The notes under the pieces: model-generated | Told to the model about the DNA's origin: nothing | Seen by the model: only the letters and a program-made list of their open reading frames with translations | The model's database searches: none | Program-made: the position numbers and the translations under genes | In this document: piece by piece, positions 56,642 through 64,000 of the stretch | How positions within the stretch are numbered: position 1 is the first letter of the stretch | Layout of the letters: each line of letters starts with the position of its first letter | Source: Tomocerus qinae | Taxonomy: Eukaryota > Arthropoda > Collembola > Entomobryomorpha > Tomoceridae | DNA length: 64,000 bases | Direction: 5' to 3' | NCBI GenBank assembly: GCA_020055645.1 | Contig: CM034548.1 | Location: 868,001-932,000, forward strand

Positions 56642-56793
56642 CAAGCACGTATCCAGGAATTTGACCAAGGGCCTAACAAAATATATTGGGAAAATTTTGG
56701 ATTTTTAACCTTTTTTGACAAAAAATCGTCTTTTGCTGGAAATTTAGGGAGGGGGGGGGTCCGGACCCCGGCCCCCCTCTGGATACGTGCTTG
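56642..56793. mobile_element. 152-bp hAT MITE, CAGGCACGTATCC family
   Basis: It starts CAAGCACGTATCCAGG and ends CTGGATACGTGCTTG. Flanks are ACTACAAC and ATTATAAC, six of eight equal, which looks like a decayed target duplication. Interior matches 37503-37677. Confidence 0.8.
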
Positions 56794-57126
56794 ATTATAA
56801 CCAAAGCCTCTGCCTTCTGCTTTAGGCCTTCTCCAACATACTGTACAGTTTAGCTGGCAGCTTGTGTGGCGAACTTTGAGTGAAATCGTCAGCCGCGAGC
56901 CAAGAAAATACAAACAAACCAATCATGATGATGAGCGAAGTGCAAGTTGTAGTGTTCTACTGTTTAGTTTGCACTCCCAACGTCAGTGAAGGGGCGCTGT
57001 GGCCAGGCAAGTGGCAATTATCCACTCGCCTGTCTCGCTTCGTGCTTCTAGTCTATATACTAGGTAGTGTAATAAAATTCTGTGGTTATACCGTCAAAAA
57101 CTTAACAAAAGTAGGAAGGCAATTTT

Positions 57127-57400
57127 TTGATTCCTGAATTGGATGCTAAGGGAGTGGATCCTCACAACAGTTGGTTTCAGCAAAACGGTGCTCCCCCACA
57201 TTATGCCATACAAGTTAGGAATTGGTTAGATGAAACTTGATCATGATGATCATGATCATTATGATCTGTGGTAACTGCTACTGTTCTGATACTAACTGTC
57301 TTTCCAGGATAGTGAATTCCTCAGCCACCTTTCGTAACGACATTGTTGTCCGCATCGTTACAATTTCAATTCGGTCACTTATTGATAGTTTATCCATATT
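57127..57400. pseudogene. Rearranged mariner-like DDE transposase remnants
   Basis: On the plus strand at about 57130-57240 the frame reads GVDPHNSWFQQNGAPPHYAI then VRNWLDET, the second-aspartate block of a DDE transposase family common in insects (WFQQDGAPPHYA). On the minus strand at about 57400-57285 an ATG frame reads MDKLSISDRIEIVTMRTTMS then LRKVAEEF, a helix-turn-helix start. The two pieces face opposite ways, so the gene has been rearranged. Confidence 0.65.
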
Positions 57401-57404
57401 GAGT

Positions 57405-58495
57405 TCTTCAGATTGAAGCAACGCATTATTTATTGCGAAAAGAAGGGAAGAGAGACGAACAATGAAATAACAAGAAGAAAACTGGCTGGTAAAAATTACA
57501 TATTGAGCTTGTGTACTGTATTAACAATGAAAGTGCTATGGATACTAAACTCATATGTATACTCATTAACTCTAACTCCTATTATGTATACCCATTAAAT
57601 CCTATGTATACCCACTTTCTATACATACTGTATGTATGTAACATGTGTGGTAGGGTGAAAAGAGGGAACAAATAAATATGTTTGCAGTTTTGAAACACAT
57701 AAATAAATTGTATATCCAACACGCATGAGTATTGCATAACTTTCGAAATTGAGTCATCTGGGGGCTACTAGTAGTGCATATTTTTGAAATAGTTATCAAA
57801 TAGTAATTGTAGTAATATAGTGAACCCAGCTAAGGGGCGAACCTAGCACTCAAGAGAAATTCAGCAGGCCACCAATCACAGTAATAAAAACAATTCCGAA
57901 AAAATCATCGGTATTTCCCTTAGGTTATTGTATTAAATTTGTAAATACAACAATTTAAATATACTTTTATAATCTACAGCGGTTGGAAAAATTAGCTGCA
58001 GTTCCAACTTCCTGATAAAAAAGAATTTACTAAACTACAACAATAACTGTAGATCGTAGCATCAAATACAGGGGACAATGAAAAACTCCATTTTTAATAA
58101 ACACTTCAAAAGGTTACCAAAAAGCTCCCATTTAAAATCAGAAAAATAAGATTCCCCCTGGGATTTTGAAAAAACGTACAAATCCTATGAGTGCAACTTA
58201 CGAATAAATATTTTTGAAGGATAAATAGTGGCCCCCAGTACTGTTATTTAATTCTACAAAAAAGTGTGCAAGCTGGCACAAAGGAATCAAGGGGTAATAA
58301 AAAGTAAAACCAGCTCTACTAAAAAATGCTAAATAAGTTTGTCGATTTAACAGAACCAATTTGGATTAGGAGTTTTGAAATGCTAATTAATGCGCACATT
58401 ACGATCATTACGAAATATTCCCTTTCGCCAATCATTTCCATCACAAAATAATCATCTTATGTAAATTTCTATTTTTGTTTTGATGTTATAATAAT
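57405..58495. other. No gene seen
   Basis: Short ORFs without motifs. A copy of the CAGGGCCCAGGCCCTG hairpin repeat begins at 58497. Confidence 0.3.
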
Positions 58496-58496
58496 A

Positions 58497-58550
58497 CTAG
58501 GCGGTCACAGGGCCCAGGCCCTGTTAGAAATAAAGCTAGTGTGTATTCCG
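58497..58550. repeat. Dispersed hairpin repeat, third copy
   Basis: GGTCACAGGGCCCAGGCCCT and AATAAAGCTAGTGTGTATTC match the segment at 18043-18105. Confidence 0.7.
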
Positions 58551-58724
58551 GATTAACAAACAGTTTACTTCAAGTACAGGTAAACAGTGTGCAGTTTTCC
58601 ATTACATTATTGGAATCTTACAGTCTCATCATTCCCATGTCCGATTCACCTCCACGCTCCACGTCTCAAATTACTAAGTTTTATAGTTTCGATTTTCGTT
58701 CTGCCGTTTCTCCTTATTTCTCAT

Positions 58725-59005
58725 ACCGGGAGATTTTCTAATAGGGAGATTGTCTAACGGGGAGATTTTCTAATAGGGAGATTGTTTAACGGGGAGATTT
58801 TTTAATAGGGGAGATTTTTTAATAGGGGAGATTTTTTAATAGGGGAGATTTTTTAATAGGGGAGATTTTTTAATAGGGGAGATTTTTTTATAGGGGAGAT
58901 TTTCCAATAGGGAGATTGTTTAACGGGGAGATTTTCTAATAGAAAGAATGTCTAAAGGGGAGATTTTTAATAGGGGAGATTTTCTAGTACGGGAGATTTT
59001 TTAAC
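58725..59005. repeat. 18-20-bp tandem repeat
   Basis: About 14 copies of a unit near ATAGGGGAGATTTTTTA with small length changes. Confidence 0.9.
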
Positions 59006-59330
59006 GTATTCCGATTTAAGTAGAATGTAATTCAGATGCAAAGATGTTTTATATTAATTCCAATTGACCTTATCGCGGTTTCTACTTTAGTGGGCCAGTG
59101 TTTAACATTGAAAGAGAGTCAAAAATAATTCTAAAACTTCTTACTAAGACCGAATCAACGTTTTGGGTTGAAGTAAGAGTGATTGTGATAGGTACTTGGA
59201 CGGACAACCACTGTCTTACTTCAACCAACTTTTGTTATTAAATTGAAATGTGGACATTGGAAACTTACTTCGGTCACCCACCATGATCACTTGGCTAAGG
59301 ATCTACGGTACTCTGAACAAACGACAAAGG

Positions 59331-59812
59331 ACCAGGAAGTGGTCAAGTCTGCCTTGAGTCACAAAGGATCAGCTGATTGTCAAGTCGGGGATTTCGTCAA
59401 TAGAGAAGCTAATGGCCAAGTGGCCCCTATGGGCAATGAACCACAGTAAAAGGTTAAGTCTGCCTTATTGGCAATGGACCAGTAAAAGGTCAAGTTTGCC
59501 TTATTGACAATGGACCCGTAAAAGGTGAAGTCTGTCTTATTGGCAATGAACCAACAAATGGTCAAGTCTGCCTTATTAGCAGTGGACCAACAAATGGTCA
59601 AGTCTGCCTTATTAGCAGTGGACCAACAAATGGTCAAGTCTGCCGTATTAGCAATGAACCAACAGGTAGTCAAGTCTGCTTTATTGGCAATGGACCAGCA
59701 AATGGGCAAGTCTGCCTTATCGACAATGGACCAACAAATGGTAAAGTCTGCCTCATCGGCAATGGACAAACAAATGGTCAAGTCTGCCTTATTTGGCAAA
59801 GAGCCGTTAAAA
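59331..59812. repeat. 36-bp tandem repeat, about 12 copies
   Basis: The unit is near GGTCAAGTCTGCCTTATTGG plus CAATGGACCAACAAAT. Length divisible by three leaves ORFs on both strands (MVKSALLAVDQQ type). A two-unit remnant precedes the paralogous block at 21460. Confidence 0.95.
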
Positions 59813-59984
59813 CGGTCAAATAAATGTTTTATTGTAGTATTAATGTGAAGAATGTTTAGTTAGCTTTCAAAAATGCTGTTCTTGGAATAATAAAATAAAA
59901 TAATTGTTAAATGTATCAACAAATTCTATCATATTATATATAGAATCCCAAAAGTCAATGAGTCCAAAACTTTCTTGTCACAAT

Positions 59985-60383
59985 AGGGACCTTGCATTCT
60001 CAGTATTTTGTATTGTACTCATTCAAAATACTCAACGTTTCACCCGACGGCCGGAATCCAGAATACAAAAGTCGAATGCTTTTGTACTCATGGGGACCTA
60101 GTTGAGTGCATTGGATTGTACTGAGTGAGGCGAGAGAGCTCCAACGGTTCCTATGACTACTTGCCCAATTAATCGAAAGGCATAGGCCAGAGTTTGGTTT
60201 TCTGACGCTGAAGTATGGTTTCTATGACTACAATTAATGATTAACTACCTTCTTTTAACCTTGGATCAGTATAGTTTGTAGAGCTGCGTTTTCAACCTCA
60301 TTTTTGGAGAATTCAGTATATTGTATTCTCACGTGGTTTTCAGTACATATTTTTGGAATCTGTACGCAATTTGCAAGGTCCCT
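59985..60383. mobile_element. 399-bp MITE with 3-bp target duplication
   Basis: Ends are AGGGACCTTGCA and TGCAAGGTCCCT, a perfect 12-bp inverted repeat. AAT flanks both sides. The paralogue at about 21655 reads CACAATAGCAC without the insert, so the empty site is known. Confidence 0.88.
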
Positions 60384-60639
60384 AATAGCACAACAAAACT
60401 TCAAGATGCGAGTGAAAATTAATAAGTACAACAAACGGTATACTTAATTGAAATAAGAAATTTCTACTACCACGTCACACAACGGTGTATTTAAATTTAA
60501 TAATTTTATCATACTTTGCCTTTAAAACGCGCAAGCGTGTATGCATAAATTAAGCAAGAGACCATTCTGTTTTGAAACGTTACATGGCTTGCCCTATTCT
60601 CATAAATACATATAGACACATACAAACATACGTACATAC

Positions 60640-60793
60640 AAATGTTTTTAATAATGTGCCCCAAAGCAGTTGACCCGAAGTCCACTGTAATCAAAGTGCC
60701 TTTGTCAGATAACTTCGGAAGGCATCAGACAAATGCACGTTGCGTGTGGTGGACATCGGGTAAACTGCTTTGGGGTACATTATTAAAAACATT
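60640..60793. mobile_element. Hairpin MITE, GTACCCCAAAGC family
   Basis: Close copy of 21912-22064, with GTGCCCCAAAGC at the left and GGGGTACATTATTAAAAACA at the right. Confidence 0.8.
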
Positions 60794-60870
60794 AATTATT
60801 CAATACGCATGCGCCAGTTTATCTTTATACTTTAGTCATGATAGGCCCCCAGTACCCCTGCTGAATTTCA

Positions 60871-61093
60871 AAATGATCTCTATATAATAAAATTATTTTT
60901 ATGCATATTAACATTGTCTAGTTTCGAAATAAGCTAATGTTTACCCATATTGGACTTCCTCGTTTTATGAAACATGCGTTGTATACGCGCATGTGCATTG
61001 CAACAAAATGCCGCATTGTCCATGGTATAGATAGATACATAGATAGATAGATAGATCCTGCGACATAGGAATAAATAATTTTATTATATAGAG
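60871..61093. mobile_element. Small TIR element, CTCTATATAATAAAATTATT
   Basis: TCTCTATATAATAAAATTAT at the left is repeated inverted at the right. A GATA microsatellite is near the right end. A related single end lies at 38651-38700. Confidence 0.6.
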
Positions 61094-61286
61094 AAGAGAT
61101 AGGTATGTTGGTATGTATTTTTTAAATTAAATTTTTGCTATTGTAGTAAAACATTAAAAATTATAATTTTTGTTTCAATTTCTGTTTTTATAGACGTAAA
61201 ATAATAGAAGTTCAGGCTTACACAGTTGTTATTGTTGTCAGCTGTAGTTTCCTTATATGGTATAATATAAGGCTTGCAATTATGTC

Positions 61287-61650
61287 TACTAGACCGGATG
61301 AGTCAGTCCTTCTTAGGACTATTTTATTTTGAGCGTGTATATTTTGGGGAAGGACGTCCTACAACCTCAGGATTTTTAGTAGCTGCCTCAAATGCATCTG
61401 CCTGCTTAATTTTTAAATTGGAGCCAATTCTAGTTCTCCAAGGCTGTTTAAAAAATTTTGGAATGAAAAATGACCCCAATTTTATCCTCTATAGGATAAC
61501 ATGGTCTTTCCAGATACCCATAAGACTCTACAGGATGTAAGTCAAAAGACCAACCAGGCCGCGAACAAGCTACAGGCTCTTTTAACATGTATCTCAAGAA
61601 GGACTATGTTATCCTTCAATGTTGGTCCGGAGAGTCATCCGGTCTAGGGT
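61287..61650. mobile_element. Possible TIR element, CTAGACCGGATGA ends
   Basis: CTAGACCGGATGAGTC at the left and GAGTCATCCGGTCTAG at the right are inverted copies, with AGTCCTTCTT also matched inside. The interior has a weak ORF with no known motif. Confidence 0.55.
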
Positions 61651-62063
61651 TAATAAATACATAAAAACCTTAAAAAGCAAAAAATCCGGAGGTCGATGGT
61701 TTTTTCCTAAACCCCGTGTTTTTTGATACCTTGCTATAAGCCCACCCCTAAAGAACACAGAAATCCTATTTATTTCAGAGTAAAGACAAGCAGAAATTGT
61801 ATTTCAGATCAGACGGTCATCACAGATTGAAAAGGTGATTTCACCGGTCATGACGGACTTGACGTGATAGTGACTTAGCTTTAGTTATATTATACTGTCA
61901 TACCATTTTGGAAAAAAAGCACCCGTATGGATCAGAAAAATACAAAAGAAATAATACTTCATTATTAAAAGTGTACTCTAGAAAAAGTGTCCAGAAATCC
62001 TAGAAAGCAGGGAATGTCTAGATTTATCACATTTCAGAAATCATTAATTTTTAATTAAGGTTT

Positions 62064-62150
62064 TCACTTATGCACCCCAAAGCATATACCTTCATTCTTC
62101 TTGTATTAAATTTTACTTATGAATTGCTTTGGGGTACATCCTTTCTACAT
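62064..62150. mobile_element. Decayed hairpin of the GTACCCCAAAGC family
   Basis: GCACCCCAAAGC and GCTTTGGGGTAC face each other across about 60 bp. A further left end (TGTTTTCGATAATGTACCCC) is at 62245, with no right partner seen, followed by a short inverted TGTCTATGTCGG pair. Confidence 0.65.
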
Positions 62151-62589
62151 CTGAGAGAAATATCGACGAAAATTACACAAAAATGTCAATACTTTAGTAA
62201 AAATGAATTAATACTTTAATATAGATTCATGGGTTCATCTACTAATGTTTTCGATAATGTACCCCAAAGCAGTTTACCCGAAGTTTAACACACGATAATG
62301 TGTCTATGTCGGGTGCCTTCAAAAGTTAACCGACATAGACCCGTTACTCGACATAGTTACCCGATAGTCTTAATTTGTACTATGGAATATTACGGATTGT
62401 AAATGGATGTATTTCTGTACTCTTTGTAAATGATAATGACAGAATATTGATAATATGAAAACTGGAGGACTTTAGGCGGATAGAATATAGGTACTCATTC
62501 TGGTTGTTTTCCCTCTAACTGAAAATGTGCTATAGCTTCGCCTCAACTTAAATCAGGGGGACTACGACTGATCCCGGGTCGTATAAATT

Positions 62590-64000
62590 AATTTCTATTA
62601 TGCCATATGTACTTAGTTTAGGTAAAGTATTTGAGGCACTTATTGCTAGTAAAATTAGTGAATTCATGACAACTTCTGAACTTATACTTCCTTCGCAATT
62701 TGGATTCCAAAGAAACCTTTCTACTACCCATGCACTGATCTCCCTTATATCTCAGATTCATGAAGGCTTAGATAGGTCTAATCTCATTTGTACTCCATTT
62801 TATGACTTTAAAAAAGCTTTCCCGTCGGTTAACTATTTAACACTCTTAAATAAGATGAAAAATAACTACCTGATTAAATCCTAAATATTCTAGAAAGTTA
62901 CTTTACTGATTGTAGAATATGTATTAAACTAAATAACAGCTTTATTTATGTGCCTAATAATGTTTTCGGTGGTTGTCCAGAAGGCAGTATACCAGGATCT
63001 CTTTGTTTGTTATTGTTTTTAAAGTTCTGACCTGGTTAATTTTGTCAAAACACCTGTAACGCTTTACACAAATGACATTGCTAACATTTTAAAAGGTAAT
63101 TCGGTTGATAACTTATATAATGAAGTATCTAACTCTATGAGTCAGCTTAGCGAATGTTGCGCTGATAACAAGTCTTCTCCAAACTGGGATAAGTCATTCA
63201 TTGTTCACTGTGAAAATGGATATTGTAAAAACAATGAATTGTTACAAGATAAAATTATGGTGAATAATGACGACATGTGCCATGTAAATGTCTTTAAATA
63301 CTTATGAATATCACTACATATATTCGTGATAGAGCGATAAATTTACTTGCCTATATATGTGAGTAACTATGTGTGGTAGGGTAAATAACAGGGTAAATCC
63401 AAGGACCCAGAAGCAATACTAATTCAAATGTTTCGGTTTCAAAACTTCTAAAAAGTGTTAAAAGATACACGTTTACTACATCTTTATTACAAACTACACA
63501 TTGGGATGATATTTGGATAACATTTCAAAATTAAACCGAATGTTGACGCGACACGCGACTATATTTTGAAATTCAATAAGAGTACTGGGAGCATAGTATA
63601 TAGATAAAAATTTAAATTTTGATAAACATGTACCCTATGTTTGTCAAAAAATATCATTTCGTTGTTATAATTTACTACGTCTTCAACCATTATTTATTTC
63701 CCACTCTATTTAAAGCCTTTGTCATCTCTGTAATAAATTATGGCCTACCTACTTATGCTGCGACATTGACATCTAATTTTAAGTAAAATCCAAACAATAT
63801 TCGATAATTTCTTCCTAACTTATTTTATGGCTACAAAAAGTTATGAAGAAAGCTCAGCAGAAATTTGAAATATCCTATTTTATGCATACACTTTATTCTC
63901 AATTTAAAATTCTATCTGTGAAGGAGCAAATAATCTACTCGTCTTTAAATTTGTGTTACCCAATTCTCTCCAATCAATCTTTATATCCTCCTGGGCTAAC
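62590..64000 (+). pseudogene. LINE reverse transcriptase remnant, CR1/Jockey-like, runs off the end
   Basis: The first frame (from 62600) reads GKVFEALIASKISEFMTTSE, LPSQFGFQRNLSTTHALISL and YDFKKAFPSVNYL, the early blocks of a CR1/Jockey-type reverse transcriptase. Broken frames beyond give a VFGGCPEGSIPGS-like block near 62960-63000, a TLYTNDIANILKGNSVDNL-like block with the active-site region changed near 63060-63110, and NVFKYL near 63288. A C-terminal stretch follows to the window end. Frameshifts and stops show it is dead. Confidence 0.75.

Larger units (their letters stand above)
59770..60838. repeat. Long dispersed repeat, paralogue of 21508-22102
   Basis: Nearly the same sequence as 21508-22102, from AAAGAGCCGTTAAAACGGTC onward, plus a 399-bp insertion at 59985-60383. 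Confidence 0.88.

Noticed and set aside
55123..64000. Upstream PDS5 exons
   Set aside because: I looked on the minus strand for the N-terminal PDS5 segments and did not find a convincing exon. They are probably beyond the window.

Overview
The window is nuclear DNA from an animal, most likely an invertebrate and plausibly an arthropod. The grounds are a spliced host gene with canonical GT-AG introns, a BEL/Pao retrotransposon, Penelope-like elements, several LINEs, hAT and MULE-type DNA transposons, and a very dense load of foldback elements and short-period tandem repeats. No bacterial-type operon, tRNA or rRNA was found by eye.

One host gene is recognised: PDS5, the HEAT-repeat cohesin regulator, on the minus strand. 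Seventeen exons (55122 down to 48086) splice in a consistent frame and encode about 856 residues, from the N-terminal third of the protein into the conserved segment before the tail. The 5' exons (roughly the first 300 residues) lie beyond the last exon found and were not seen up to 64000. Two more minus-strand exons (30987-30834 and 30653-30580) are in the right phase and end in a basic tail and a stop. They are proposed as the PDS5 C-terminus, across a 17 kb intron packed with transposons.

Layout: 1-1104 is the 3' end of a hAT element with a transposase remnant and a 19-bp satellite. 1570-4241 is a broken LINE carrying a small hAT MITE. 4257-11656 is a complete BEL/Pao retrotransposon with two nearly identical 898-bp LTRs, a 5-bp target duplication and one uninterrupted Gag-Pol frame. 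11662-18230 holds a Penelope-like remnant split by a solo LTR, three satellites and a MITE. 18233-30340 holds a MULE-type element, large foldbacks, MITEs and one unrecognised ORF. 30580-48085 holds the proposed PDS5 tail exons and the giant intron: a 20-bp satellite, hAT MITEs, a 440-bp tandem duplication, a LINE, a second MULE-type element, a second Penelope-like remnant and a nonautonomous hAT element. 48086-55122 is PDS5, with MITEs and a satellite in its introns. 55123-64000 is again repeats, ending in a third LINE that runs off the window.

Apart from PDS5, the only gene that looks intact is the BEL/Pao polyprotein. The remaining coding traces are transposon remnants. Several insertions give clear nesting order: solo LTR in Penelope, MITEs in LINEs, and a MITE present in one of two paralogous copies.
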